Shown one piece after another: positions 42,239 to 54,300 of a DNA stretch of 64,000 bases. The notes beneath the pieces were generated by a model that was not told the DNA's origin, made no database searches, and was given only the letters and a program-made list of their open reading frames with translations. Source of the stretch: Pseudozyma flocculosa PF-1. Its lineage: Eukaryota > Basidiomycota > Ustilaginomycetes > Ustilaginales > Ustilaginaceae. Position 1 is the stretch's first letter. The number at the start of each line of letters is the position of its first letter. Made by a program: the position numbers and the translations under genes. The stretch covers positions 206,308 to 270,307 of the forward strand of contig NW_006920891.1 in the NCBI RefSeq assembly GCF_000417875.1, read 5' to 3'.

Positions 42239-43921
42239 TCAGAGGACAAAGAAGCGCTTGATCTTGTTGTGCACGCCCGACTTGTCCTTGGCGGCGTCCT
42301 CCTCGTCCCACATCCTGGCGTCGGCCTCGATCTCCTTGAGACCGGAGACAAAGTCCATCTCGTGGACGGGGATGATGCGCGTCTTCCAGAGGTACTTGAA
42401 GCCAAAGTAGAGGGCGGGGAACCAGGCGAGCGGCAGGTAGTTGCTGAAGAAGCTCGCCGTGTCCCAGTGTCCCGGTCGGAAGACTTCCCAGCCGGAAAAG
42501 ACGAGCACGATGCCGACGATGAGCAGCGTCCAGTACGCGCCGACCAGGGTGAAGCGCGACTTCCACGGCAGCATCGAGCGCGGCAGGTTCTGCGCCTTCA
42601 TGCCGGCGCGGAAGCGGATATAGGTGATGGCAATCGAGAACCAGGTCAGGATGCCCGAGAGCGCCGTGAGGTTGACGAGGAAGCTGAAGACATCGGCCGA
42701 GGTGCTCGAGCTGCCGAGGTAGGCGAGGGCGCCTACGAGCCAGCAGACGGCAACGGCGTAGTGTGGAATGCCGTTCTTGAGCGTGCGAGAGAAGATCTTG
42801 GGCGCCTGTCCCTTCTGCGCGAGCGAATAGAGCGAGCGCGAGGTCGTGTACAGGTCCGAGCAGCCGGCGCTGAGGGCGCTGGTAATGATGGCAGCGTTGA
42901 CAATCGAAGGAAGCACTTTGATCCCTGCCGCTTGGATGGCAATAACGTAGGGGGAAGCCGCAGCAGTGCCCGAGGAGCCAAGGAGCGGGTTGTTGTGTGC
43001 AACTACCAAGCCGCAGCAAAACACGCTCACGACGTAGAAGCCCACTATACGGACCCAGACAGTGCGCATGCAAATGGGGAGGATCTTGCGAGGGTGCCTG
43101 CACTCGGCAGCAGCAAGGGCGAGCATCTCTGCGCCGATCATGCTGAACGAGGCCTGTGCAAGCACGTTGAAGAAGCCGAGGAAGCGGCCTGTGGCGCCAG
43201 GGATACCCTTGTATTGGACCAGCGCGCCGGGGTCGCGCCAGTACCGGAAGCCGATCGATTCGCCTTGAGGGCCGCCGCCAGCGGTGATGACGAGCGAGAT
43301 GATGATAAGGGCCGTGAGAGTGATGACCTTAATGGAAGCGAAGATGAACTCCATCTCGCCAAAGATGCCCGTGCCAAACGCGTTGACTGCGAGGACGACG
43401 AGGGACCCGACCGCGATCCACACCGCCTGATTGACCTGGCTTGCAGGGAGCCAGTACGAGATGAGCACAGCGGCTGCGCTCAGCTCCGCAGCGAGGATCA
43501 ATGTCCAGCAAATCAAGTACGACCAACCCATAGCTGCGCTGAGAGCGGGATCGACGAAGCGACCAGCGAGGCGGATATGGCCGCCCGAAACGGGTAGAAA
43601 GGTGACCAGTTCCGAGACCATGAACATAACGCAGACGACGACGGACGCGATGAGGCTGAATCCGAGGAATAGGCCGAGGGGTCCACCGTTCTGCAGGCTG
43701 CTGCCGACGCCGAGGAAGATGCCGGTTCCGATGCAGGCGCCAATCGAAATGAAGATGAGGTGTCGGGGCTTGAGCTCGCGGCGCAGGCCAGTGCCGTGAT
43801 AGTCGTGGCGGAAGTCAAACATGTCGTGGACGACCGGTGCGACCTCATGGTCCGTGACGCTGCTTTCCTGGATGTAGCCATCATCCTTCCCCGAGGGGGA
43901 AGCGACCTTCTCAATGTCCAT
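42239..43921 (-). CDS. Amino-acid permease, APC superfamily, YAT family
   Basis: Plasma-membrane proton-coupled amino-acid permease; 560 residues, intronless, the usual YAT length. The hydrophilic N-terminus is followed by GLRRELKPRHLIFISIGACIG and TGIFLGVGSSLQNGGPLGLF, the diagnostic YAT entry into helix 1. Twelve hydrophobic segments can be traced, with PVSGGHIRLAGRFVDPALS (helix 3 region), FGEMEFIFASIKVI, GCSDLYTTSRSLYSLAQKGQAP (helix 8 loop, family hallmark) and FRPGHWD before the last helices. The C-terminus is charged and ends in HNKIKRFFVL. Substrate not predictable. With the AreA-type GATA factor in the same window a nitrogen-regulated promoter is plausible, but I did not establish functional GATA sites. 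Confidence 0.93.
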   Translation of the reverse strand: MDIEKVASPSGKDDGYIQESSVTDHEVAPVVHDMFDFRHDYHGTGLRRELKPRHLIFISIGACIGTGIFLGVGSSLQNGGPLGLFLGFSLIASVVVCVMFMVSELVTFLPVSGGHIRLAGRFVDPALSAAMGWSYLICWTLILAAELSAAAVLISYWLPASQVNQAVWIAVGSLVVLAVNAFGTGIFGEMEFIFASIKVITLTALIIISLVITAGGGPQGESIGFRYWRDPGALVQYKGIPGATGRFLGFFNVLAQASFSMIGAEMLALAAAECRHPRKILPICMRTVWVRIVGFYVVSVFCCGLVVAHNNPLLGSSGTAAASPYVIAIQAAGIKVLPSIVNAAIITSALSAGCSDLYTTSRSLYSLAQKGQAPKIFSRTLKNGIPHYAVAVCWLVGALAYLGSSSTSADVFSFLVNLTALSGILTWFSIAITYIRFRAGMKAQNLPRSMLPWKSRFTLVGAYWTLLIVGIVLVFSGWEVFRPGHWDTASFFSNYLPLAWFPALYFGFKYLWKTRIIPVHEMDFVSGLKEIEADARMWDEEDAAKDKSGVHNKIKRFFVL

Positions 43922-45761
43922 GGTGAATGGCGGCTAGACGGGCAGGTAGGCGATGGGCAGCGGTGGGGTTTATTGCAGCAGGCCTTCAGTCGCAGTGAGA
44001 TCGTGTTTCGGGGCACGGAAAACGCCAAGTGGTGGGGTCGAGTCGCTAATGAGATGAAGGGGGGCGGACTGCTGGGTTGGAGCAGGAGGAGAGGAGAGGG
44101 AGTGAGGGTGGGGGGTGCGGGGGGGCAGGATGAAGGTGCGGGGAGGAAGACGCGCTTTATCTACGGGCGGCAAAGAGCGTGCGGGGCGTCCGTTCCCACG
44201 AAGCGATACCTACCGAGCCGCCTCGCGTGCGCTGCAGGCCGTTCGTTGGCCCGTCTTGACCGTATCTCGCAGCGCACACAGGGCGACTTCGTTACGCCGG
44301 CCGTGAGCCACGACTGGGCGAGTGGCCGTGAGGCCTTGGGGGCGGTCGAAGGGGGTTGGCCCGAAGACGGACCGCCGCCTGCAGCTTTGGCCATTGTCGG
44401 GCGTAGACGAGGGAGCGGGGAAGCAGGCTTCGTGGGGTGGGCCAATCAGAACGCCGCCCGCTTTCGCCCTCGACGATATCGCACATACGTACAGGCGCAG
44501 GGGGCGTGGGGCCACCGTCGTTACGTTGTGCTTGTGGCCCGGCATGGCAGCCCTGCCGCAATGTCTGGCCACACACTCTTACTGCCTGCACGCATGGCAG
44601 CCTTGTGGGGGACGAGGCCTGGCCCGGCTGATGGCTCGCGAGAAGAAGGCCGTTGCAGCCAGCGGCTGGCTCGCGTGGCACCGGGATTATCGTTGGGGCA
44701 CCACATGAAGCACGCAGCCCGTCTGAGGCTGGGTCAGAGGGTGCACCCGAGGCTGAGGCGGGCGTCGCGGCTGGTGACTTGGCCACGCCCCGTTGCCCCA
44801 GCCCGACTCTGTACTCTCGACGAGGTGCCCTATCGGATACAAAAGGACGAGCCTCGGTCCAATCACCGTTCACTACTCGAGCTTCGCATGGCTGGTTTAT
44901 CCTGCCTGGTCAGCCGGCAAAGCAGGCCGCCCCTTGCCGTGTGCTGCCGCTCACCGCCCGAACCTCGAACGAGACAGGGCCGCCAACTGTGTCGAAGGCG
45001 CCCTGCCTGCCTGCCTCGCCCCAGCGTGCCGCGTCCCCAGACCGTAGCATACGATATCTCCCGGGCTAGGCACGAGACAGTACCTGACGACTCGCATGTG
45101 GTAGATGCCGGCATCGCTACGCACGTGGAGCGAGAGGCCTCGTCGTCGTCCCGAAGCGATCTCGTGACCACGCGATGCGGGCCGGGCAGCGAGGGTAGCA
45201 GTAGTGTACCATCATACGACGTCCCATGTCGAGACTGCTCTCCGATGGTGGTGCTGCGATTCTGTCTCCAAACCGGAGCGGCAAGACTGAGCGGGCGGCG
45301 GAGTTGGATACATACCTTGACCGGCCGAGCGGCGGAAGCGCTAGGGGAAGCGGCGGCTAGCCTCTGGCAAAAACGCCGAATTGGGCCGCCACAGGCAGGG
45401 AGCGCAAGCTTGCGCCGCCAAGCCCAGCCTTGCGCCTTTAGCGCCCGACGCGGAGCGAGGACCGGCCTCGGCCCGACTGTGCATGATTCCTCCTTCTTCC
45501 CGCACGGTAAAGATCCGCTGCCCCCTTCGCGTCGGCTCCGAATTTGCCAATCATCTCGTGCGGCTCAGAGAGCGATACTGGCCCATCAAAGCTTGGGTAA
45601 GCGAGGGCGCCCCTTGCGCCACCTGCCCGCTGCGCCGCTTCTACGGTAACGGCGCACCGGAAGATTTCAGCTGCCCGGCCTGGGGCAACTGTTTCAATTT
45701 CGCAATACAAATTTACGGTTTCTGACACAGAATGCCGAAGCCAAGATAAGTAGGCCCTTCT

Positions 45762-45767
45762 TGACTC
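45762..45767 (+). promoter_or_regulatory. TGACTC (Gcn4/Cpc1-type) site 1 upstream of TRP5
   Basis: TGACTC inside an inverted repeat (TTGACT-cttca-AGTCAA), about 890 bp before the TRP5 ATG. Gcn4/Cpc1 binds TGACTC in amino-acid biosynthesis promoters. Confidence 0.35.
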
Positions 45768-46155
45768 TTCAAGTCAAAAGGTTAAGCTCGCGTGGGGGGG
45801 GCCTTCAGGGCTTCTTCTGACTCGAGCGGCGCCGTTTGCTTTCTTCGCACGCGCGCGCTGGCCTCTGGCCGCCACCCTGTGGCCCTCGTACAACGAGCAA
45901 CCAGCCTGCTGGCCGGCACACGGGTGCGCTGGCAGAGCTGGCCTTGCCTGGCCTTTGTACGCTTGCCGCTCTTTTGTGTGGGCTCACGTCGTGCGGCTGC
46001 CCTCCACCGGCCATCCAAAGCAGGCGGCCTCTATGCAAGCTATCGTAACCTGGCGCTGCGTAGAGGTGACGGTAGGTAAGTAACGCCAGCTTGTCGGCGA
46101 GCTCCTCCTCTGGTCCAAGCCGGGTCGCTCAGGCAGGCTTTGCGATACAGCGAGC

Positions 46156-46161
46156 GAGTCA
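46156..46161 (-). promoter_or_regulatory. TGACTC (Gcn4/Cpc1-type) site 2 upstream of TRP5
   Basis: GAGTCA on the + strand, within the palindrome CGAGTC-ac-GACTCG (46155-46168), about 495 bp before the TRP5 ATG. Confidence 0.4.
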
Positions 46162-46180
46162 CGACTCGACGCCGTGTGCG

Positions 46181-46194
46181 TGTGTGTGTGTGTG
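46181..46194. repeat. (TG)7 dinucleotide run
   Basis: tgtgtgtgtgtgtg with imperfect extension on both sides (about 46174-46205), in the TRP5 upstream region. Confidence 0.9.
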
Positions 46195-46429
46195 CCTGTG
46201 TGTGGTTGAGGTTCGGCTGTGGGAAGGAAGGGAGGGACGTCTTCTTCCTGCTGGGAGCCGTCGGGTCGGCGAGCCAACCTCCGCCGCACCGCAGGCCGCT
46301 CGCATCGAACAGAGGTCCACCGACCATTAGGCTTCACTTTCCTGCTTCCTCACACCACCACCGTCACACCAACCTTCCTTCCTCTTCACCCACCGTCTTC
46401 CCCCCACCCTCCTGTCGTCTACTCGCTCC

Positions 46430-46435
46430 GAGTCA
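46430..46435 (-). promoter_or_regulatory. TGACTC (Gcn4/Cpc1-type) site 3 upstream of TRP5
   Basis: GAGTCA on the + strand, about 220 bp before the TRP5 ATG. Confidence 0.4.
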
Positions 46436-46653
46436 CCGACATCAACCAACATCTCAGCCGTCGGCACATCAGCTTCCGCTGTCGATTGCCAGCGCAGCAA
46501 CCTGCATCGACCACCTCTCGCGGCCGTCTCTCTTCCCGCGATATTAAATAGCAGTCGACGTCGGACTACTCGCCCATCGATTGCTTCCCATACGGCCCCT
46601 TTCACCTCTCGCATCTACCTACGCCGCCCACCACTTGACGGCTGTTCGACACC

Positions 46654-48807
46654 ATGACCGACGCCATCAAGGCTACCTTTGCCGCAAAGGCGCTCAAGGA
46701 CGAGGCCGTATTTGTCGCCTTCATCACCGCCGGCTACCCGACCAAGCAGGACACCGTCGAGGTCATGCTCGCTCTCGAGCAGGGCGGCGCAGACGTCATT
46801 GAGCTCGGCGTCCCCTTCTCGGACCCGCAGGCAGACGGACCCGCCATCCAGCAGAGCAACCAGGTCGCCCTCGAGCAGGGCGTCGGCTACGTCCAGTGCC
46901 TCGACTACGTCAAGCAGGCCCGCGCCCGCGGCCTCAAGGCCCCCGTCCTGCTGATGGGCTACTACAACCCCACGCTCGCCTACGGAGAGGAAAAGGCGGT
47001 GCACGACGCCAGGCTCGCCGGCGCCAACGGCTTCATCATGGTCGACCTCCCACCAGAGGAGGCCGCCGACTTCCGCGGCTACTGCACAAAGGAGGGCATG
47101 TCGTTTGTCCCGCTCATCGCGCCTTCGACGTCGGTCGGCCGCATCCGCCACCTCGCCTCGCTCGCCGACTCGTTCATCTACGTCGTCTCCAAGATGGGCA
47201 CCACGGGCGCATCGACCACCGTCTCGAGCTCGCTTCCGGACCTCCTCAACCGCATCCGTTCCATCACCAGCATCCCTCTCGCCGTCGGCTTCGGCGTCTC
47301 GACGCGCGACCACTTTATCGAGGTCGGCGAGCACGCAGACGGCGTCGTGATCGGCAGCAAGCTCGTCGCCAAGCTCAAGGAGGCCGGCGCCACTACCGAG
47401 GCCCGCGTCGAGGCCGCAAGGTCCTACTGCGAGGAGATCACCGGCAAAAAGGAGGGCGGCATCCGCCGCAAGCAGCCGCTCAACATCAAGGACGCCATCA
47501 ACCAGCCCGACTCGATCCCCGTCCCCAAGGTCGACGCCGTCGTCAACGGCGACAAGGCGCCCGTGCCCGGGTTGGACCCCATCGTCGATGCCAACGGCAA
47601 CGTCCGCCCGCCGCGCTTTGGCAAGTTCGGCGGCCAGTACATCCCCGAGGCCCTCTACGACTGCCACGTTGAGCTGGAAAAGGCCTACATGCACGCCCTC
47701 AGCGACCCGACCTTCTGGGCCGAGTTTGAGAGCTACTACGAGTACATCGGGCGCCCCAGCGAGCTCTACCCGGCCGACCGCTTCACCGAGGCGGCGGGCG
47801 GCGCCAAGATCTGGTTCAAGCGCGAGGACCTCAACCACACGGGCTCGCACAAGATCAACAACGCCATCGGTCAGGTGCTGCTGGCGCGGCGGTTGGGCAA
47901 GACGAGGATCATTGCCGAGACGGGAGCCGGCCAGCACGGCGTGGCGACGGCGACGGCATGCGCCAAGTTTGGCCTCGAGTGCGTCGTCTACATGGGCGCC
48001 GAAGACGTGCGGAGGCAGTCGCTCAACGCGTTCCGCATCAAGATGCTCGGCGCCAAGGTTGTCGCCGTCGAGAGCGGCAGCAAGACGCTCAAGGACGCCG
48101 TCAACGAGGCCAACCGCGACTGGGTCACCAACCTCGCCACGACCCACTACATTATCGGCTCGGCCATCGGACCGCACCCCTTCCCCTCGATTGTGCGCGA
48201 CTTCCAGTCCATCATTGGCAAAGAGGTGCGCAAGCAGCTCATGGAGCGCCGCGGCAAGCTGCCGGACGCCATTGTGGCGTGCGTCGGCGGCGGCTCCAAT
48301 GCCATCGGCATCTTCCACCCCTTTGTCAACGACCCGAGCGTCAGGCTGATTGGCGTCGAGGCCGGAGGCGACGGCATCGACACTGACCGCCACTCTGCGA
48401 CGCTGTCCAAGGGCACGCCCGGCGTGCTGCACGGCGTGCGCACCTACCTGCTGCAGGACCAGTTTGGCCAGATTACCGAGACGCACTCGATCAGCGCCGG
48501 CCTCGACTACCCGGGCGTCGGGCCGGAGCACGCGTTTCTCAAGGACTCGGGCCGCGCCGAGTACATTGCCGCCACCGACGAGGAGGCGCTGCGCGGCTTC
48601 AAGATGTGCACCCAGCTCGAGGGCATCATCCCGGCGCTCGAGACGTCGCACGCGCTGTGGGCCGCCTTCCACCTGGCCAAGACGATGCGTCCGGACCAGG
48701 ACATTGTCGTCAGCCTGAGCGGCCGCGGCGACAAGGACGTCGAGCAGATTGCCAACGCCATCGCCCACGGCGGCTGGGGCGAGAAGCTGGGCTGGAACAT
48801 TGCCTGA
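46654..48807 (+). CDS. TRP5: Bifunctional tryptophan synthase (alpha-beta fusion)
   Basis: Catalyses the last two steps of tryptophan synthesis: indole-3-glycerol phosphate to indole (alpha) and indole plus serine to tryptophan with PLP (beta). It is intronless, 717 residues, the normal fungal fusion length. Alpha domain at about 1-270: [15 protein letters not shown] carries the catalytic Glu 50 and Asp 61. The linker (about 270-310) contains [11 protein letters not shown]. Beta domain from about 320: [11 protein letters not shown], then [11 protein letters not shown] with the PLP lysine at 400, [12 protein letters not shown] with the catalytic Glu, [10 protein letters not shown] (phosphate loop) and SGRGDKD at the end. 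All key residues are present. Three TGACTC-type sites upstream suggest general amino-acid control. Confidence 0.99.
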   Translation: MTDAIKATFAAKALKDEAVFVAFITAGYPTKQDTVEVMLALEQGGADVIELGVPFSDPQADGPAIQQSNQVALEQGVGYVQCLDYVKQARARGLKAPVLLMGYYNPTLAYGEEKAVHDARLAGANGFIMVDLPPEEAADFRGYCTKEGMSFVPLIAPSTSVGRIRHLASLADSFIYVVSKMGTTGASTTVSSSLPDLLNRIRSITSIPLAVGFGVSTRDHFIEVGEHADGVVIGSKLVAKLKEAGATTEARVEAARSYCEEITGKKEGGIRRKQPLNIKDAINQPDSIPVPKVDAVVNGDKAPVPGLDPIVDANGNVRPPRFGKFGGQYIPEALYDCHVELEKAYMHALSDPTFWAEFESYYEYIGRPSELYPADRFTEAAGGAKIWFKREDLNHTGSHKINNAIGQVLLARRLGKTRIIAETGAGQHGVATATACAKFGLECVVYMGAEDVRRQSLNAFRIKMLGAKVVAVESGSKTLKDAVNEANRDWVTNLATTHYIIGSAIGPHPFPSIVRDFQSIIGKEVRKQLMERRGKLPDAIVACVGGGSNAIGIFHPFVNDPSVRLIGVEAGGDGIDTDRHSATLSKGTPGVLHGVRTYLLQDQFGQITETHSISAGLDYPGVGPEHAFLKDSGRAEYIAATDEEALRGFKMCTQLEGIIPALETSHALWAAFHLAKTMRPDQDIVVSLSGRGDKDVEQIANAIAHGGWGEKLGWNIA

Positions 48808-51306
48808 GCGCCGGCCATGCCGCCATCTGATGTTGTCAGCAGTAGACTGTCCGCTTTCGCTGGGTGGTTGCGCGATGAACACCGATCTTTCTCTCTCTCT
48901 CTCCGCTTGTGCATCGGTACGGTCGCTCGCTCGGCGTGATGGCTGCTGAATCCTGTGGCTGCGAGCCACCGTGTGTGCGAGATGACCCAAGGATGTTGGA
49001 GCGGCGGGGAGGGGAGGATGGAGGAGCGGCAGCAGCGCGATACGCCCAGCTTCGAGATCAAGGCAAAGGGTGTGCCCTGAGTCGGTCTCGGTGGGGACCT
49101 CAGTAGTAGTGAATTCGACGAGGACGAGACGAAGGTCGGTCGATGTCTGCGGACTCGGCCAGGTCATCGTGCCGGTGGCTCATTGTCGACGAAGACGAAG
49201 GAGCTGAGTCGGTGCTGATGGACGGACTGCGCACAAAGGGGTTCTAGAAGCGACAAGCGAGCGAAGCCCCCTCGTGCCCCGCCTGCCCGCCTGCCCGCCC
49301 TGCCGTGGTGGGTTCTTGAGATGCGCGCAGAACACGTACACGTACGTCTTGTTTGAGCCAGCCAAGCAGGCCAGGCAGCGCGCGTGCAGGCCAGCCAGGC
49401 CGGGTTAGGCTCAGGGGTATCTGAGCAGGCCCACGTACGCCGATGCTGCGCTCCTGCAAATACAAAGGAGGCTGCCCTCGCCGCACACTTTGTATTGGTT
49501 TGGCTGCGCCGTCTTTGCCGCACTTCTGCCCGCTTATATCGACCAAGAGGGGGACCGGGGGGGGCGTACTTGGCACGAGCAAGCAAGACGGCAAGGCTAG
49601 CGCGCTGGCTTCGATGGTATGCTTGCAAGGTCTGTGGCGGTGGCGACGACGGCCTGGCGAAGGCGGGGCGGGCGCAAGCAGGCCAGCTGGCAGAGAGAGA
49701 GAGAGAGGGCCGGGGGGGCGAGACGAGAGGCTACCGGTACGCCGCTGCTAACGCTTAGGCTAGGTGAGGTGAGGGGCGTGCGTGGGTTTGGCTGGGCTGG
49801 GCAGGGCTGGGCTGGGCTGGGCCGGCTGTTTTGCCTGGCGCATGGCCCGCGCTGGGCTCGGCGTGCGTGGTTGCTCGTGTTGCCAGAGAGGCAGCCAAGG
49901 TCCTCGCAGCACGCCGAGCCAGCCAGCCAGCCAGCCAGCCAGGCCGGGAAAAAGAGCCAAGCAGGCAGCCAGGCAGGCAGGCGAGCCAAGCAAGCAGCAA
50001 GCAAGCAGGGGCGAAAGGCGGCGGCGGCGCAGGCGAGCAGCGGGCGTGCCGACCACGCCTTCCCTGCTGGGATCTTGGGCTGGCATCTTGGGCCTGCTGG
50101 CCTGGGCCTGGGCTCGGCGGGGCTGCGGGCTGGTGCCTGGGACCATGACCATCTCACCACCACCATCCATCTCACCGCCGACCCAGTCCATCCCCTGCCT
50201 GCGGCCTCTTCCTCTCCCTCTCTCTCACTTTCCCCCCTTTCCTCTCCCCCTTTCCCCCTCCAACCCTTCGCCCGCCTGCTCTTCTCGCCGCGCGCGACTT
50301 CACCACACGCTACCGCGGACCTTCGCGAGCCTCCCGCCGCCTTCGCATCGGAACCGGAACCCCCTCCTTGGGTCCACTCCCCATCCGACCCTCCGCGGCG
50401 ACTCCGCACCTGCTTCTGCGCCGCGCAAACCCAACGCTCAGACCGCCTCGCTCGACCTCACCTGCAGCCCATTGCCGCCATCCGTCTGTGCATCTCAGCC
50501 TCTCGTCTTGCCACGTACACGCACGCCCATACCACGCACCGGCATCACCACGACGCACACGCACCACACACTTCGTCGCAATCAGGCAGGCCCACCTCCG
50601 TCAGCCATCTACGCAGCACCTAGTCGCACCAGCCCGATCTTTGCCTTCGTCGACTCCATCCTTCCCTCCCCACCATCCCGTCGCTCCCTGTGCCTCTGCG
50701 CATCAAGGTGATCCGAGCGCACTTCGTCTCGTTCCTCGTCCACCTTCCGCCGCCCCTGGTTCTGGACCTGCTTGCCTCCCCGTCGCCTGCTCCTACCGCC
50801 ATCGCGCAGCAAGAGCCAGCACACCTGCGCCCCAGACATTGAGACTGGCTTCTACGACTGCCTCGATCTGTCCTTCGACCGGCCGAACCTGTCCCGCTCG
50901 CTCTCACGTCGTCGGACGGCCGAAACCTGCTTGGCGCCACCTTGCACTCTCCCATTGTCGCATCTCACCCGCTCGAACTTCTGCCTCGATCGCCGTCCCC
51001 TGCACGCCGGCCTTCAGCCCTCCTGCTGCCCCTCTGCCTCTCCCTTTCTGCGTAGAGCTGGCTCTCTACACTCGACTGGCACGCCTGCAACGCTTTGACG
51101 CTGCTCGGATCCCTCGTCGCACCTTTCACGCTCTCCTCCTGCATTGAGCGTCAGCCTCCATACTCCACGCCGAGACACCGTCAGCGCACGATAACCAGTC
51201 ACATCCGCCGGCCTTGATCGATCATAGCGCTGGACCGCACGTCGACTGCCTACCACAGACACCGTCATCCCCAACCAATCTGACATTCGAGATCGCCGTG
51301 ACCAAC
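48808..51306. promoter_or_regulatory. Intergenic and leader region upstream of STE20
   Basis: 2.5 kb with no supported gene. After the TRP5 3' flank there is CTGCCCGCC/GCCAGCC-rich DNA (49260-49440), a large CCAG/GGGCT island (49755-50110), then about 1.1 kb of C/T-rich DNA up to the STE20 ATG that looks like a long leader. Open frames here lack any recognisable domain. Confidence 0.5.
49755..50110. repeat. CCAG / GGGCT short-repeat island
   Basis: Contains a GGGCT run (gctgggctgggcagggctgggctgggc shape, about 49785-49830), a CCAG tetramer run (about 49918-49943), and AGGCAGGCAGG and AAGCAAGCAGC runs up to about 50010, then GGGCTGGC and GGCCTGG units. It is the densest of the intergenic islands. 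Confidence 0.7.
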
Positions 51307-54300
51307 ATGCATCAATCACCGCGGCGGTCGGTGATCAAGCATCCGCACAACTTTCAGGGCGCCCAGGTCATGTCGAGCAGCGCCGAGGCCCTGGCCGAAG
51401 CGAGCGGGCGCTACGATTCAGGCGCCAGCTACGCCCCTCGGCCCGATGCCGGCGCACCCGCAGCGGGGCCCGGTGCTGCTGCTGCTGCTGCGTCGTCGTC
51501 GGCGAGCAACACCCCAAACTACCTCAAGGGCGTCGACGGCATCGGCAACGGCAGCGGCGAGCTCGGCACGCTTGGCACCAACTTTGACCTCGGCGAGCTC
51601 GACTTGATCCCGCAGAGGAGCGCCCCTGCACCTCCCGGCGGCGCTGCGCTGTCGTCTGGCTCGCGCGCGCAGATCCACGGCGTCGCGGGCGGTCCAGCCA
51701 ACGTGGCCGGCTCCTCGTCCTTTGTGCGGGCAGGCACGTCGACCGCGTCTCCTCCGACTGCCTCGGCACCGCTGTTCGCCAATGGCGCCCATTCCCCCGC
51801 CTCTGCGTTTGCATCGCCGTCGCAGCGCGTGGGCCCGAGCAGCGCTCGGCCCGGCCTGCCCCTGCAGACCTCGCTGCCCTTCAGCACCGGCGGGTTTGCT
51901 CACTCGTCGCCTACGCAATCCGGCAGCCCGCACTCGAGTCCGTGGTCGCCCACCAACTCGATGCCGCCACGCCCAGTGAGATCCAACACCTCGGCGGCCG
52001 ACACGCTCCAGACGCTATCCACGATCCCCTCTGCCAATCCACCACCGGCGGCGCCCGCCATGGTGCAGCGGTCGCATTCCAGCATCGGCGCCCAGCACCA
52101 CCACCACCACCTTCACCAGCAGCCGCCACAGGTATCTGGCGTCAACTCGCCCACGCTCGGCAGCCACACCTCGCCGACGTTGGAGGGCGGGCCTCACGAC
52201 CACTTTTCGCCGACGTCCTCGACCGGGGCGTCATCGGCAGCGCAGAGCCAGTTCCTCTCGGCCAACCGCGACCGGGAAAAGAGCAGGGACGGCACCCTCA
52301 CCCCGGGCGGCCGCAACACCTTCAAGAGCGTCTTTGGCGGCTTTGTCAACTCGATGAGTGGTGAGTCTCGGGCTGAGGCGGCCGTTTGCCGAATGTCGAG
52401 ACCTTCCTCGCGCGTTCAGAGACTGATACAACGCCGTCGCCGTCCGTTTGTCCTTCTGCGCCACTCGTCTCTGCAGACGTCTTCTCGCAGCAGAAAAAGA
52501 TTGAGATCTCCACGCCGTACGATCCCGTCCACCTCACACATGTCGGCTTCAACTCGGATACGGGAGAGTTTACCGTGAGTGCTCGCACTGGCGGAGCGCT
52601 CACTCGATATCCAGAGCTCCACTTGGCGTGGTGGCACCGCTTGCTGACTGCCTAGCTGTCCGACCGCTTCGTCGCGCCTTCTTTTTGATGTCCTCGTGTT
52701 CGTTTCCGTCCGCACAGGGTCTTCCAAAGGAGTGGCAGCAGCTGCTGCAAGAGTCGGGCATCTCGCGGCAGGACCAGGAGGCCAACCCTCAGGCCGTGAT
52801 GGACATCGTCGCCTTCTACCAGGACGCCACCCAGCACGATAGCGAGCAGGACGCAGTGTGGAAGAAGATGGGCGGCGCAAAGGGTGCCGCCGCCGATTCG
52901 GGCAGCTGGCCGGACACTGGCAGCGAGGAGAGCGGCAGCAAGGGCGGCGTCGTCGGTGCCGGCGGCCAGATCCTCTACGAGAAGCCGCGTGCGGCGCCAG
53001 CCCCTCCCGGCGTTGTCTCGGTCAGGAAGTCTCCCCGGGTTCCCTCGCCTCCGGAGCATCGGCCAGGCGCCGCTGCAGGAGGAGCATCGGCGGCGACAGG
53101 GGAGGCGCAGTTCAAGCCCAGCCGACCGGCGCCTCCGCCTGGCGCACCGGCTTCCGCGTCGGACCGGGCGAACCGGTCCCCCTCGCTCAAGGCGCCTTCG
53201 CAGCCTTCGAGCGGCAAGACGTCGCCGGCAACGAGAGCGCCAGACATGCCCTCTACGGCACCGCGCCAGGCGCCCGCAGCGCCCGGCTCCGGCTCGTCGT
53301 CGGTGGCATCGTCGTCGGCCGCCGCCGCCAAGGCCGGTGGCGCCAAGACGACCGGCGCCGTGCCCCGGCGAAGGGAGACGAAGAAGAACACGGTCAAGGA
53401 CTCGGACGTGATTGCCAAGCTCCAGGCGATCTGCACCGATGCTGACCCGACCAAGCTTTACCGGAGCCTGCAGAAGATTGGACAGGGGTGAGTAGCGCGC
53501 GTGCGCACCGAGGTCCGCCCGGCCGAGGTCCCGTGGCGGCGGCCCCGTAACCATCGCATCTCGCAGCAGTCGCTGACACCTGACGGCCGCGTTTCCTCTC
53601 CTCTGTGCACCTCGCCCTGCCCGTCGTCAAATCCCTTCCCGCCTGCAGCGCATCCGGCGGCGTCTTCACGGCGTACCAGGTGGGGACCAACCTGTCGGTG
53701 GCGATCAAGCAGATGAACCTCGAGCAGCAGCCCAAGAAGGACCTCATCATCAACGAGATCCTGGTCATGAAGGAGTCACAGCACAAGAACATCGTCAACT
53801 TTATCGATTCGTTCCTGTTCAAGGGCGACCTGTGGGTGGTGATGGAGTACATGGAGGGCGGCAGCCTGACGGACGTGGTGACGTGCAACATCATGACCGA
53901 GGGCCAGATTGCGGCCGTGAGCCGCGAGGTGCTCGAAGGGCTGCGGCACCTGCACGAGCACGGCGTCATCCACCGCGACATCAAGTCGGACAATATCCTG
54001 CTCAGCCTGACGGGCGACATCAAGCTGACCGACTTTGGCTTCTGCGCGCAGATTGGCGAGTCGCAGGCCAAGCGGACGACGATGGTGGGCACGCCGTACT
54101 GGATGGCGCCCGAGGTGGTGACGCGCAAGGAGTATGGGCCCAAGGTCGACATCTGGTCGCTGGGCATCATGTGCATCGAGATGGTTGAGGGCGAGCCGCC
54201 GTACCTCAACGAGAACCCGCTGCGCGCCCTCTACCTGATCGCCACCAACGGCACGCCCAAGATCCACAACCCGGACAACCTCTCGAGCACCTTCCGCGAC

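Larger units (their letters stand above)
43922..46653. promoter_or_regulatory. Divergent region YAT permease / TRP5
   Basis: 2.73 kb with no convincing gene. A 629-codon open frame crosses the permease start and much of this region, but its translation has no domain and changes character along its length. Features seen: a less GC-rich patch at 45640-45790, TTGACTcttcaAGTCAA (45761-45777), a GT run (46181-46205), TGACTC-type sites, and a TATA-like atattaaata near 46540 before TRP5. Confidence 0.5.

Noticed and set aside
43760..45649. 629-codon + strand frame over the YAT permease start and upstream region
   Set aside because: Overlaps a certain gene in antisense and continues into intergenic DNA with no change in coding signal; no domain, no plausible start context.
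45381..45725. 114-codon frame with several Cys (CATCPLRRFYG, CPAWGNC)
   Set aside because: In less GC-rich DNA and superficially protein-like, but there is no family match I can name, no promoter signal and no good ATG near the Cys-rich part. Worth only a transcript check.
46615..49167. 850-codon open frame opposite TRP5
   Set aside because: Shadow of TRP5 caused by codon bias; no recognisable protein features.
51307..52360. Cla4 as the identity of the PAK kinase
   Set aside because: No PH domain precedes the CRIB; the N-terminus is low-complexity as in Ste20/Smu1.
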